Positions 10,026-19,294 of a stretch of 64,000 bases of DNA are shown here, piece after piece. The stretch's first letter is position 1. Each line of letters starts with the position of its first letter. The position numbers were made by a program, and so were the translations under genes. The notes under the pieces were generated by a model. It was not told the DNA's origin. It ran no database searches and saw only the letters and a program-made list of their open reading frames with translations. The stretch comes from Shewanella frigidimarina (GTDB lineage: Bacteria > Pseudomonadota > Gammaproteobacteria > Enterobacterales > Shewanellaceae), in the NCBI RefSeq assembly GCF_003797125.1, contig NZ_RKKE01000003.1:62001-126000 (forward strand), written 5' to 3'.

Positions 10026-12095
10026 TTACCAAATACGTACGCGCTGATCTTCTGGCAAGTACAACTTATCACCTGGTTTAACATCAAAGGCTTTATACCA
10101 AGCATCGTGGTTACGCGGGGCGAGGGCACGGTAACGACCTGGTGCATGAGTGCCTGCACGTAACTGAGTTAACATACTTTGTTCGGTACGTTTTTCTTTC
10201 CACACTTGAGCCCAAGCTAAAAAGAAACGTTGATCGCCAGTAACGCCATCTATCACCGGGGCCTCTTTACCGTTTAAGCTTAATTTGTAAGCGTGGTATG
10301 CCATTGATAAACCGCCAACATCGCCAATGTTTTCTCCGAGACTGTTGCGGCCGTTAACAAAGTTTTCAGGAATAGGTTCATATTGGTTATATTGTGCCGC
10401 GAGCTTATCGGCTTTAGCATCAAATGCGGCACGATCTTCATCTGTCCACCAGTTACGCTGAACGCCATTGGCGTCTGATTTAGAACCTTGATCATCAAAA
10501 CCATGGCCCATTTCGTGACCAATTACGGCACCGATACTGCCATAGTTAACCGCTGCATCTGCGTTTGGATCAAAAAACGGCGGTTGTAAAATTGCCGCAG
10601 GGAACACAATTTCATTAAACGAGCTGTTGTAATAGGCATTGACCGTTTGCGGTGTCATCCCCCAACGATTACGGTCCGTTTTTTCCAGTTCTTTTGCTAC
10701 GCTATCGGCTTGGAAGTATTTGCGTAGATTCTTAATATCACCCACTAAATCATTTTTAGTGAGGGTTAAGCCATCAAATTGTTGCCATACATCGGGATAA
10801 CCAATTTTTGGATTAAATGCTGCTAACTTAGCATGGGCATTCACCTTGGTTTCTGCGCCCATCCAATCTAAACCATCAATGCGTTGACCTAATGCTGTGC
10901 GCAGATTGTTAACTAACTCAGCCATTTTTTGTTTAGACGACTCAGGGAAATAACGCGACACATACACTTTACCAATAGCGAAACCTAGAGATTGAGTGCC
11001 TGACATCTCTTCAACTGCACGTTTCCAGCGTGGACGAGGTTGCTCTTGCCCAGTGAGTTCTTTGCCAAAAAAAGCAAAATTGGTATTAAAAATGTCTTCT
11101 GACAATAACCCTGCATTATTACTAATGGTGTGGAAGGTTAAATAGTCTTGCCACACAGTGAGTGGTTGTTGGTTAATTAAGTCAATCATTGCTTTAACGG
11201 GTTCTGGCTGCGAAATATTTAGTTTCGGCACTTGGTAACCGGTTTGTGCAAAATAGATATCCCAATCAAATCCAGGATATTGCTTAACCAATTCTTCACG
11301 TTTGAGTTGGTTTAAGGTTAAATCACGGTCACGACGCTTTTCTCTAGGCCATTGTGCCTGTGCAATTTTTGTTTCGAGTGCCAAAATAGTTTGGGCACGT
11401 TTTGCACCGTCGTTTATACCAGCAAAGGCCAGCATTTTAGCGATATGGTCGACATACGCTTTACGGATGTTAACGAAACGCTCGCTGTCTTCGAGGTAAT
11501 ACGAGCGATCGGGCAGACCTAAACCACCAGCACCAATAGTCATTTCATATTGATCTGGATCTAGGCGATTAAACCACATACCACCCCAAATAGGTGATGA
11601 TGCACCAGTAAGCCATGCTTCACCGAATACTTTGGTTAAATCTTGTGTTGAGCTAATCGCAGAAATTTGATCTAAGGTGCCTTTAATTGGCGTGATACCC
11701 AACTTATTAATGGTGTCGGTATCCATATAGGCATGATAAAAATCAGCAATTAATTGTTCTTCGGCAGTTAAGTCGCTGCGGCTGGCAATATCGTCGATAA
11801 TGGCTTTCACTTGATTTTCACTGCGCTCAGCTAAAGCATTAAATGCGCCATAACGAGTTTTGTCGGCAGGCATGACAAAGTTGTCGTACCAAGTGCCACT
11901 TGAATACATAAAAAAGTCATCACCAGGCTTAACGGCTTCATTACGTGCAGCTAAATCCACCCCAAAAGTACCTAACTCTGCTTTAGCGGGGGCTGGTGAG
12001 GTCACGGTTGCAAGTTTAGTGTTATTTGTATCAGATACGCCGCAACCACTTAATAGTGCTGTGGTTAATCCAATCGCAATTAAGGATTTATTCAT
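10026..12095 (-). CDS. pepO: M13-family zinc metalloendopeptidase (PepO-like lipoprotein)
   Basis: Neprilysin-type endopeptidase acting on peptides in the envelope. The N-terminal signal ends in a lipobox (LLSGC, Cys about residue 18), so it should be a lipid-anchored periplasmic or outer-membrane protein. The zinc site is HEMGH (H527, E528, H531) with third ligand E588 in ENIGDVGG. The substrate-binding motif NAYYN precedes it. The 689-aa length is normal for M13. The family's usual C-terminal CxxW is VRIW here, without Cys. AAGGA lies at good distance from the ATG. Monocistronic, with a strong terminator downstream. Confidence 0.92.
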   Translation of the reverse strand: MNKSLIAIGLTTALLSGCGVSDTNNTKLATVTSPAPAKAELGTFGVDLAARNEAVKPGDDFFMYSSGTWYDNFVMPADKTRYGAFNALAERSENQVKAIIDDIASRSDLTAEEQLIADFYHAYMDTDTINKLGITPIKGTLDQISAISSTQDLTKVFGEAWLTGASSPIWGGMWFNRLDPDQYEMTIGAGGLGLPDRSYYLEDSERFVNIRKAYVDHIAKMLAFAGINDGAKRAQTILALETKIAQAQWPREKRRDRDLTLNQLKREELVKQYPGFDWDIYFAQTGYQVPKLNISQPEPVKAMIDLINQQPLTVWQDYLTFHTISNNAGLLSEDIFNTNFAFFGKELTGQEQPRPRWKRAVEEMSGTQSLGFAIGKVYVSRYFPESSKQKMAELVNNLRTALGQRIDGLDWMGAETKVNAHAKLAAFNPKIGYPDVWQQFDGLTLTKNDLVGDIKNLRKYFQADSVAKELEKTDRNRWGMTPQTVNAYYNSSFNEIVFPAAILQPPFFDPNADAAVNYGSIGAVIGHEMGHGFDDQGSKSDANGVQRNWWTDEDRAAFDAKADKLAAQYNQYEPIPENFVNGRNSLGENIGDVGGLSMAYHAYKLSLNGKEAPVIDGVTGDQRFFLAWAQVWKEKRTEQSMLTQLRAGTHAPGRYRALAPRNHDAWYKAFDVKPGDKLYLPEDQRVRIW

Positions 12096-12564
12096 TGTTA
12101 TCGTGTTCCTTGGTCTATTTTTACAGAATTATTTGCCTAGCCATATTGAAAGACTGACAAAAAATGTCAACGTTCGAATTGTTAGCAAATTTAACCAACG
12201 CTGAGTTAATCAATGAAATGATCGGCAGAATATGCGCTGGTTTGATTTTATTTAGATGTATTGTTTATTTGAGAGGCACAGATAAGGGCAGTTGATTATC
12301 ATCAGCATAATTAACCAAAACGTGGAATAAAAGTGAGTTAGGCTTTGTAATATTAACGCTGCCAGTGCTTAAGCTACCCAACCATTTTTGATTGTTACTT
12401 TTCTTGGGACTGGCATCTGTATTGATAGCGCTATTGTTTGAGTTTGTTTACTCAATACCCTGTAAATCAGCTTAATCGTTAGGTTTATGATTTACACCAC
12501 CGCTCATAAAACAAAGCTTGCACAACAACTCTGACGCGAGAATGCTGACAGTAGGCTGGAGTGT
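12096..12564. other. Non-coding stretch between pepO and the lipid-transport operon
   Basis: 469 bp that should hold the pepO promoter and the 3' end of the transport operon. I see no gene, clear terminator or operator in it. Confidence 0.5.
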
Positions 12565-13164
12565 TTAATCTGAATTTTGTGGTAATGATTTTTCAATTTC
12601 CTTAGCCAACTGAGTCAATAAGTTGCTGTACGCGCTGACCAACTCCGCAGCCGTCGAACCAGCGTTAGTGACCGCGATGAAATTTTGTTTTGCCAACGTT
12701 TGGTGTAATGAATTGTTTGTTAGCTCCCAGTTGGCATTGAGTCTGGCGTTATTGCCATCTCGGTTGAGGGAAGTAACCTTGATTTTAATGCTGTACTGGG
12801 GAGTGTTGTTTGCTCGCCAAGAAAATAACACCAGATTACGACGGCGATCTCCTTGGCTTAGATTGATACTCATGACTCGGCTGATACCTTGCTCAAGCGG
12901 TTCAGCCCAATAACTATTGGCAAATCGTTGCAGGCTACCATCATCCAGTTGATACATCAGTTGCGTAAAATGTAGGTATTCGGCTACGTCAATTGGCCCG
13001 ATACCAATGTCATGCTCTAACGCAGTACTGCCAGATACCATTTGGCTGGGCATTGCCGTTAACACAAAGTATTGTTTTTCGGGAGAGCTTTGGCAGCCAC
13101 TCACTAAACTCAATAGCAGTAAACCGATCCCCCAGTTAATGCTCCAAACTCCATATTTTTCCAT
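12565..13164 (-). CDS. PqiC-type auxiliary lipoprotein of an MCE lipid transporter
   Basis: A 199-residue lipoprotein: the signal peptide ends at LVSGC (lipobox) and the mature part matches the ABC-transport auxiliary / PqiC (formerly DUF330) family, with GIGPIDVAEYL and a YWAEPLEQGISRVM-type segment. Such proteins sit at the outer membrane and work with MCE-domain tunnels. It is the last gene of a four-gene operon, 4 bp after the MCE gene, with GGAG before its ATG. The operon uses a PqiC-like partner and has no MlaC-type soluble carrier. Confidence 0.85.
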   Translation of the reverse strand: MEKYGVWSINWGIGLLLLSLVSGCQSSPEKQYFVLTAMPSQMVSGSTALEHDIGIGPIDVAEYLHFTQLMYQLDDGSLQRFANSYWAEPLEQGISRVMSINLSQGDRRRNLVLFSWRANNTPQYSIKIKVTSLNRDGNNARLNANWELTNNSLHQTLAKQNFIAVTNAGSTAAELVSAYSNLLTQLAKEIEKSLPQNSD

Positions 13165-13168
13165 GACA

Positions 13169-14152
13169 TTATTCTCCTAAAGGTAGGGCTTTTTTGCCAC
13201 GTATGATGGCCTCAGGTTGTTCATCTAAGGTTTCGCTCAAGCTTCGTAGCGATCGAGCTGTGCGGCGGATTTCTTCCAATGTATTGGTGAGTTCTATCAA
13301 CAATGGTGAGTTTTGGTCGAGTGTGTTTCCTGCTTGGTTTGCAAGCTGATTAATGCTTAATAGTGTACTGCGTAATTCAGTTAAACTATGGTTTAGCGAT
13401 TCAACGAGCTTGGGTTCATCATGATTTAATTGCACCAGTAAATTATCGAGTTTTAGCAGCACTTCAAGCCCATTTTTACCTAATGCTGCCTGAGTGTTGT
13501 CTAAGTTAATCGCGGTGCTTTTAACTGCTTTGGCTGCATTATCAAAATTATCCAGTGCTTGCTGTATTTTTCCGCTGGCAGCAATGTCACTGAGCTGCTG
13601 GGCTAAATTATCGACATTGTTGACTAAACTTTTTAAGTTTAACGATTGCAGGTCTTTGGACAACGATTCGAAATCAGTCGCGATGGTCGGCAATTCTAAT
13701 AATTGGTCTTTTTCTCCATGGAATACTGGCGAGGTGTTGGGGAAGAAATCCAGCTCAACATACAGTAGTCCGGTGAGTAAACTCAGATAATTCAGCTGGG
13801 CGCGTAAGCCGTTATCGATGGCGTGTGAAAAAAACTCTTCACCTACTTGAATCCCTTTTATATTGATACGTTTCAACAATAAGTCGGCATGAACCGCAGC
13901 CGTGACACCCTGGCTACTGTCGTTGGGGAAATCGATACTGATATCGCTTATTTCACCGATTATGACCCCTTTTAATTTTACCGGTGCGCCTACCTGTAAC
14001 CCTTGCACAGAACTGTTAAAAAACATCACTACCGGGGCTTTCTCTGCAAATATACGCCCACCGGAAAAGAACAGTAATGCAATAAACACTAAGATAATTG
14101 CGCCAAATATAAAGGCACCAATCGCGAGCGGAAGTCGTTGGCTTTTACTCAT
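13169..14152 (-). CDS. MlaD-like MCE-domain protein
   Basis: A substrate-binding component of a phospholipid or hydrophobic-molecule ABC transporter. The 327-aa protein has one N-terminal membrane helix (about residues 9-31) and an MCE domain (about 38-115, with GLQVGAPVKLKGVIIGEI). A long helical C-terminal tail follows with repeated LDNLAQQL-type heptads, probably coiled coil. The ATG overlaps the ATPase stop (ATGA) and GGAGATCTC precedes it. The long tail, compared with about 180 aa in MlaD, suggests a protein that reaches further into the periplasm. Confidence 0.88.
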   Translation of the reverse strand: MSKSQRLPLAIGAFIFGAIILVFIALLFFSGGRIFAEKAPVVMFFNSSVQGLQVGAPVKLKGVIIGEISDISIDFPNDSSQGVTAAVHADLLLKRINIKGIQVGEEFFSHAIDNGLRAQLNYLSLLTGLLYVELDFFPNTSPVFHGEKDQLLELPTIATDFESLSKDLQSLNLKSLVNNVDNLAQQLSDIAASGKIQQALDNFDNAAKAVKSTAINLDNTQAALGKNGLEVLLKLDNLLVQLNHDEPKLVESLNHSLTELRSTLLSINQLANQAGNTLDQNSPLLIELTNTLEEIRRTARSLRSLSETLDEQPEAIIRGKKALPLGE

Positions 14153-14913
14153 GAGATCTCCGATTTTTCGGTACGATTGAGAAATTGACGAACCCTAGGC
14201 TGGCTACTGTGTATTTTTAATTCTCGTGGGTCACCACAATCGAGCATAGTATTGGTCTCATTATCCAGAAATACACAACGAGTGCCGATTGACAATATAC
14301 TGGGCAGCTCGTGGGACACAATGATCACGGTAGAGTCTAGGGCCTGGCATATTTGCACGATCAATTGATCTAAACGCATCGAGCTAATAGGGTCTAAACC
14401 TGCAGAGGGTTCATCAAAAAATAACAATTGAGGGTCTAATGCCAGCGCCCGTGCTAGTCCTGCGCGTTTGTGCATACCGCCGCTTAACTCGGCAGGATAA
14501 AATTTCTCGAAGCCCGCTAAGCCGACAAGTGCCAGTTTATAGGCGACGGCTTCGGCAATTTGTCGCTCCGAAAGGTCGGTATAGAGCTGCAGGGGTAACG
14601 CCACATTCTCGCCAAGCGACATGCTCGAAAACAATGCGCCTGTTTGGAAGGTAATCCCCCAATCTTTGAGCATTGCTACCTGCTCGGGCTCATTTGCTTC
14701 ATAAAAGTTTTTGCCTTGATAGAGTACTTCGCCTTGTAGTGGCGTGAGTAATCCCACCATCGATTTCAGCAAGGTTGTTTTGCCACAACCACTGCCGCCA
14801 ATGACAAAAAAGATATCATTCTTGTTAATGTCGAAGTTGAGTTTTTTTTGCACCTCGGTACTGCCGTAGCCGACTGATAGATTACGTACACTGATAAAGG
14901 CATCATCAACCAT
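14149..14913 (-). CDS. MlaF-like ABC transporter ATPase
   Basis: The energy-coupling subunit of the MCE transporter. Walker A is GGSGCGKTTLL, the signature is LSGGMHKRAGLARAL and Walker B is LLFFDEPSAGLDP, followed by the switch His in IIVSHEL. The GGMHKR signature variant is typical of the MlaF family. 254 aa, cytoplasmic. It starts 3 bp after the permease stop and overlaps the MCE gene by 4 bp, so the three core subunits are tightly coupled. Confidence 0.93.
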   Translation of the reverse strand: MVDDAFISVRNLSVGYGSTEVQKKLNFDINKNDIFFVIGGSGCGKTTLLKSMVGLLTPLQGEVLYQGKNFYEANEPEQVAMLKDWGITFQTGALFSSMSLGENVALPLQLYTDLSERQIAEAVAYKLALVGLAGFEKFYPAELSGGMHKRAGLARALALDPQLLFFDEPSAGLDPISSMRLDQLIVQICQALDSTVIIVSHELPSILSIGTRCVFLDNETNTMLDCGDPRELKIHSSQPRVRQFLNRTEKSEIS

Positions 14914-14915
14914 GG

Positions 14916-16028
14916 TTAGATCCCTAATTTATCGTATAAGATATTAAGCGCTGCATCGGAGACAACCAAAAAAACAATGGCCTTAACCACAGCGTGGGTC
15001 GTCGCTAAACCAACGGCATTCGAGTCACGTCCGCAAAGCAGTCCCGCCTGACAACCCGCAATCGCAATTAAAAATCCAAAAATTAAACTCTTTATTAAAC
15101 CAGTGGAAATATCTACCCAATCAATCGCAACCTGGGTTTGCAAAATATATTGGGTATAACTCACGCCCATACCGTTAGCAACTAACGCACCGCCAATCAT
15201 GCCTATTACATCCGAATAAATACACATTAGCGGCATAATAAAAATTAATGCTAATAACCGCGGTAAAACCAGAAACTCCATGGTAGGAATGCCCATTACT
15301 CGCAGCGCATCAATTTCTTCATTAACCTGCATGGTGCCTAACTGCGCCGCATAAGCGGCTCCGGTTCGGCCAGCCATAATAACGCCTGTCATTAGAGCAC
15401 CCATTTCACGCACCATTCCGATAGCCACTAAATTAGCCACATATACCTGGGCACCTAATTGACGCAGTTGTACAGAACCTAAATAAGCCAAAATCATTCC
15501 CACGAGCAGGCTAATTAAGGTAACAATCGCAAGCCCCTTAGGCCCCGCCTGTTCGATAAAAAAAACGATATCACTTCGGCGAGTTCTCGCTCTGCCACCC
15601 AACCAACGCCCTAATGCCAAAGTGCAGTCGCCAACGAATACTAATCCATCGTGCACCTGTAAACCTTGGCTAATCAATCCTCGACGTAAGGTCGGCCACA
15701 ATCCGCCAATAGCACCTTCATTAGTGGGTTGATAAACAGGAACATCGGTAGCCAGTTGCAGTAATTGCTGCAATCCTTGAGGTGTTTGTTGAGTGTCTAG
15801 TGGTATTTTTTTCCGCTCACACCAACGAGATAATTGTAATAAGGCAATGGCGAGGCTTGAATCCCAGTGGGATAATTCTGTGGTGATTAAGGTGATAGAT
15901 TGGCAATTGGATGGCAGCTCAGCACAAATATCTGCGCCTAGCGGTGCTTGGCCTAATTGCCAATCACCAGCAAGGTTCAGTATGCAGTTATCATCGTGCA
16001 TGTCGATATGGAATGTTGCGAGTGTCAT
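14916..16028 (-). CDS. MlaE-like permease with N-terminal STAS domain
   Basis: Inner-membrane permease of the MCE transporter. Residues 1-100 form a STAS-like domain fused to the permease. The C-terminal part has about five to six membrane helices and the family segment TGVIMAGRTGAAYAAQLGTM (the coupling region), then MQVNEEIDALRVMG. The frame continues upstream to a TTG at 16046, but the ATG at 16028 is preceded by GGGGG at normal spacing and is preferred (about 370 aa). First gene of the operon. A fused STAS-permease is common in this family outside the classical MlaE/MlaB split. Confidence 0.9.
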   Translation of the reverse strand: MTLATFHIDMHDDNCILNLAGDWQLGQAPLGADICAELPSNCQSITLITTELSHWDSSLAIALLQLSRWCERKKIPLDTQQTPQGLQQLLQLATDVPVYQPTNEGAIGGLWPTLRRGLISQGLQVHDGLVFVGDCTLALGRWLGGRARTRRSDIVFFIEQAGPKGLAIVTLISLLVGMILAYLGSVQLRQLGAQVYVANLVAIGMVREMGALMTGVIMAGRTGAAYAAQLGTMQVNEEIDALRVMGIPTMEFLVLPRLLALIFIMPLMCIYSDVIGMIGGALVANGMGVSYTQYILQTQVAIDWVDISTGLIKSLIFGFLIAIAGCQAGLLCGRDSNAVGLATTHAVVKAIVFLVVSDAALNILYDKLGI

Positions 16029-16337
16029 GCTAGACCCCCGAGCCAATATGAAATAAGTATATTCGTTTGTTTTATAAACAGGTTAGCTTGATTTTTGCTC
16101 CTGTTAACAGTGTAGACCAAGCTTACTGATTATATTTTGACCTTGGACATATTATTTCATCAATAATGAAGCTATCACTTTGATGTATTGACGCTTTGCT
16201 ACATTGAAGAAGCTTTAGTTATGGACCGATGTTGTTGTGCAGAGGCAATAAAAATGACGCTAACAATTGAAAATAACTGCCGCTTGTCGCGATTTAAAGC
16301 AAATAAACTTGCGCTGACAAAATTTAACGCTAATATA

Positions 16338-16357
16338 TACTGTTTATTTATACAGTT
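16338..16357. promoter_or_regulatory. LexA (SOS) box before umuD
   Basis: CTGT at 16340-16343 and ACAG at 16352-16355 flank eight A/T bases (TTATTTAT), an exact fit to the gammaproteobacterial LexA consensus, 39 bp before the umuD start. A second ACAG-containing half-site lies at 16365-16370. It makes umuDC DNA-damage inducible. The remaining bases from 16047 to 16337 show no gene. Confidence 0.9.
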
Positions 16358-16395
16358 CTTTTTTATACAGTATATATTATATTAGAGGTTGTCAT

Positions 16396-16809
16396 ATGCG
16401 CGTTATTCCCATTGCAGCCAGCGCCGGCATTACCGGTTTCGAATCACCTGCCGCTGAGTATCTTCAGTTAGGCCTCAGCCTTGATGAGATATTAATCCAG
16501 CATCCAAGTTCCACTTTTATCGGCTTAGCCCAAGGTGAGTCGATGCAAGGAGTGGGAATATATGATGGTGACTTATTGATTGTCGACCGCCATGAAACGG
16601 CTAGAAATGGCGACGTGATAGTGGCTAATTTTAATGGTGAATTTGTGTGTAAAATTCTCGACATGCATCGGCGAATGCTGATGTCGTCTAATGAGCAACA
16701 TTTACCTGTGACCATCTGCGACTATGATGACTTTAGTATTGAAGGTGTGGTGATTCGCTCGATTCGTTGTCATCGTCAAAGCCCACTGCTTATCAGCAAA
16801 AAAGGTTAG
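16396..16809 (+). CDS. umuD: UmuD-type polymerase V accessory protein
   Basis: An S24/LexA-like self-cleaving protein that, after RecA-stimulated cleavage, activates the polymerase encoded by the next gene. The catalytic dyad is Ser49 (QGESMQG) and Lys86 (FVCKIL), 37 residues apart as in E. coli UmuD. Aligning by eye, the position of the E. coli Cys-Gly cleavage bond is Thr13-Gly14 here. An Ala10-Gly11 bond three residues earlier is the more LexA-like site. 137 aa, AGAGG before the ATG. SOS-controlled through the adjacent LexA box. Confidence 0.93.
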   Translation: MRVIPIAASAGITGFESPAAEYLQLGLSLDEILIQHPSSTFIGLAQGESMQGVGIYDGDLLIVDRHETARNGDVIVANFNGEFVCKILDMHRRMLMSSNEQHLPVTICDYDDFSIEGVVIRSIRCHRQSPLLISKKG

Positions 16810-16815
16810 GTAACA

Positions 16816-18072
16816 ATGTTTGCCTTAGTCGATGCCAATGCTTTTTATTGCAGTGCAGAACAGGTTTTTCGCCCTGACTGGCGCGGCAGACCGATTATTG
16901 TGCTGAGCAATAACGATGGCTGTATTGTTGCTGCTAATCGGCAAGCAAAAGAGGCGGGTATTGAGAAGTTTTTGCCTTACTTTCAAGCTAAAGCATTATG
17001 CGTTCAGCGCAATGTCATTGTGTGCTCATCTAATTATGAATTGTATGCCGATTTATCGGCAAAGATGATGGCAATAATAGGCCGTTTTGCGCCAGAACAA
17101 CATGTGTACTCCATCGATGAAAGCTTTCTGTCTTTTAAACACAGTTATCCTGCTATCAAATGCCTGTATACCCAGGGTCAGTTAATTCGTCGCGCAGTTT
17201 GGAAAGAAGCCCGCCTGGCGGTTTGTGTGGGCATGGGGCAAACGTTAACCTTAGCTAAAATAGCCAATCACGCCGCTAAAAAAATCCCGGGATACAAAGG
17301 AGTGTGCGTTATCGACACTGCGCATCAACGCAATGATATTTTACGCCAACTTGCCGTAAAAGAGGTGTGGGGGATTGGCAGGCGCATCAGTAAAAAGCTT
17401 GAATTGATGAATATTCGCAGTGCATACGATCTCGCCTCTATGCCACCCAGTTTGGCCAGAAAACAATTTAGTATTGAAATTGAACGCACGGTACGCGAAC
17501 TTAACGGCGAAGCGTGTAAACAATGGGATGAGGCTAGGGCAGATAAAAAACAAATTTTCTCCACCCGCAGTGTGGGCGAACGTATTTGCGATTTTGAATC
17601 ACTATTACAGGCATTGAGTAAACATGTTGGCATCGCAGCAAGTAAAGCTCGTCAACAAGGCTCACATTGTAAAACCATGTTGTTATTTGCCAGTAATTCG
17701 CCCCACGACGAACGGCCTGTGAGTTATAAAGTTATCGTCCATTTTCCATGTCCAACCAATTGCACCATTGAACTCACCAAAGCCATGACCGACGCCGCCC
17801 CGAGATTATTTAGCAATGGTGTTCGTTATTACAAAATTGGTGTAGGCCTAGTTGATTTAACCAGCGAGAAACATTTTCAATTTGATTTATTTAATACCGC
17901 TAAGGTCAATTATGCCTTGATGGATACGCTTGACGGCATCAATCAACGATATGGCCGCGATACAGTGTTTTTGGCTGCACAAGGAATAGAACAAAAATGG
18001 GCCATGCGCCGTGATTTACTCACACCTCAATATTCAACCCAATGGAAATGCTTACCCAGCATTAAATGCTAA
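16816..18072 (+). CDS. umuC: UmuC-type Y-family DNA polymerase
   Basis: The catalytic subunit of translesion polymerase V. The palm carries FALVDANAFYCSAEQVF (first metal-binding Asp) and VYSIDESFL (catalytic Asp-Glu). The segment NNDGCIVAANRQAKEAG and a helix-hairpin-helix near VWGIGRRISKKL follow. 418 aa is normal. It begins 6 bp after umuD and shares its LexA-controlled promoter. The unit stands alone between unrelated genes, so it could have been acquired, but base composition by eye is not obviously different. Confidence 0.93.
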   Translation: MFALVDANAFYCSAEQVFRPDWRGRPIIVLSNNDGCIVAANRQAKEAGIEKFLPYFQAKALCVQRNVIVCSSNYELYADLSAKMMAIIGRFAPEQHVYSIDESFLSFKHSYPAIKCLYTQGQLIRRAVWKEARLAVCVGMGQTLTLAKIANHAAKKIPGYKGVCVIDTAHQRNDILRQLAVKEVWGIGRRISKKLELMNIRSAYDLASMPPSLARKQFSIEIERTVRELNGEACKQWDEARADKKQIFSTRSVGERICDFESLLQALSKHVGIAASKARQQGSHCKTMLLFASNSPHDERPVSYKVIVHFPCPTNCTIELTKAMTDAAPRLFSNGVRYYKIGVGLVDLTSEKHFQFDLFNTAKVNYALMDTLDGINQRYGRDTVFLAAQGIEQKWAMRRDLLTPQYSTQWKCLPSIKC

Positions 18073-18080
18073 GGTTTTAT

Positions 18081-18106
18081 ATTACTAAGGTTTATTACTA
18101 AGGTTT
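18081..18106. repeat. 13-bp tandem duplication after umuC
   Basis: ATTACTAAGGTTT occurs twice head to tail, with a related segment (TGCTAAGGTTTT) overlapping the umuC stop. Confidence 0.7.
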
Positions 18107-18217
18107 ATTATAACAATGGTATTGCTCTGCCATAACACATGCAAGGTTGGGGCATTCAACTATGGCTAAACCTTAAAATGTGATTCAGCTCTGATTATCA
18201 CTCTAGTTAAATTGTTA

Positions 18218-18589
18218 ATGTTAAATCGTACTCATCATATGGCCGACATAATGCGAAATACGCTGTTAAACATAGCAATGATAATTTCACTACTTGGACA
18301 ATTACTTGTTCCAAGTTTTGCTATGTCTAATGAAATGACTATGTCAGATATGCAGTCGAGTAGCATGCAGCAATCAACGATGATGCAAGGTGACTGCGGC
18401 ACTAACGGTGACTGTTGTTTAAACGATATGAGTCAATGCATTAGCCATTGTCATGCTGTCGCGAATGCATTTTTGATATCAGCAACAAATCTCACCGATG
18501 CTCCACTAACAAGTGCTAAAGCGAGTTCGTCTTTATGGGCATCAACTCCCACCATTCTAGTAAGCCAAAATCCACCTCCGATAGCTTAA
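18218..18589 (+). CDS. Met/Cys-rich secreted protein of the copper cassette
   Basis: Unknown function. After a hydrophobic signal (MRNTLLNIAMIISLLGQL) comes a Met-rich stretch (MTMSDMQSSSMQQSTMMQ). A Cys/His segment (GDCGTNGDCC, CISHCHAVA) and the tail QNPPPIA follow. Met, Cys and His density and the neighbours (copA-D) suggest periplasmic copper binding. Architecture and tail resemble the protein at 19295 and small copper-associated (DUF2946-like) proteins. The start is unclear: ATGs at 18218, 18239 and 18251 all lack a good ribosome site. Confidence 0.65.
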   Translation: MLNRTHHMADIMRNTLLNIAMIISLLGQLLVPSFAMSNEMTMSDMQSSSMQQSTMMQGDCGTNGDCCLNDMSQCISHCHAVANAFLISATNLTDAPLTSAKASSSLWASTPTILVSQNPPPIA

Positions 18590-18691
18590 TTCTTTATTTT
18601 TATTAGTTACCCACATTAATTTATAAAGATTTTTGTTGCTTCAACTATAAGCATCAAAAACTATAAGTATCAAAAGTTAACGGAGTTTATT

Positions 18692-19126
18692 ATGAAAAAA
18701 TTCATTGCGATCACACTATTATCTTTAGCCAGCTCAGCAGCAATGGCTGCCACTATTTCATTACCTGACTATTTAATCTTTACTGCGGTCGATGGCAAAT
18801 CGACATCAAATAAAAGTGAAATGGAGGTGTCTCCTGGTCAACATTTAATAGAATTACAGTTTTATGATGTGTTTTCATCAGGAGCAGATGATACGAATTT
18901 TATTAAGTCCGATGCGTTATATTGGAGTCTACATCTAACCAAAGATGAAGATATTCAAGTGCGTAGCAAAGAGATTTTCTCTTCAACCAATGCAAAGAAA
19001 TTTATTGCATCACCGGTGATAACCTTAGACCGCGCCAGCGTAAAAGGTGAAAACGTGAAATTAGTTAATCACGAAGAGTTAATGGCTATTATCATGAAAC
19101 AACACAGTCAAATGATGCAACAATAG
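18692..19126 (+). CDS. DUF2057-family periplasmic protein
   Basis: A 144-residue secreted protein with signal peptide (MKKFIAITLLSLASSAAMAA) followed by a DUF2057/YccT-like body: ISLPDYLIFTAVDG near the mature N-terminus and SPGQHLIELQFYDVF after it. Family function is unknown. GGAG precedes the ATG. It lies between two Met/Cys-rich secreted proteins at the head of the copper cassette, which suggests but does not prove an envelope stress or metal role. Confidence 0.75.
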   Translation: MKKFIAITLLSLASSAAMAATISLPDYLIFTAVDGKSTSNKSEMEVSPGQHLIELQFYDVFSSGADDTNFIKSDALYWSLHLTKDEDIQVRSKEIFSSTNAKKFIASPVITLDRASVKGENVKLVNHEELMAIIMKQHSQMMQQ

Positions 19127-19294
19127 TAAAATTGATAGGGCGCTTACATAGCGCTCTATCGTTATAAAAACCTGCTTGACCTATGTGCTGCACGTGGGTT
19201 TATAGTCAATACTAAGTAAAACAAGTTAAAATAACCCTTGTTTAAGATAATACATTTCACTATTCTGTTTGCTGTTGTTTTTGGAGAGTATATT

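Noticed and set aside
16361..16380. Second LexA box before umuD
   Set aside because: Only one half-site (ACAG) is present; no CTGT at the required distance.
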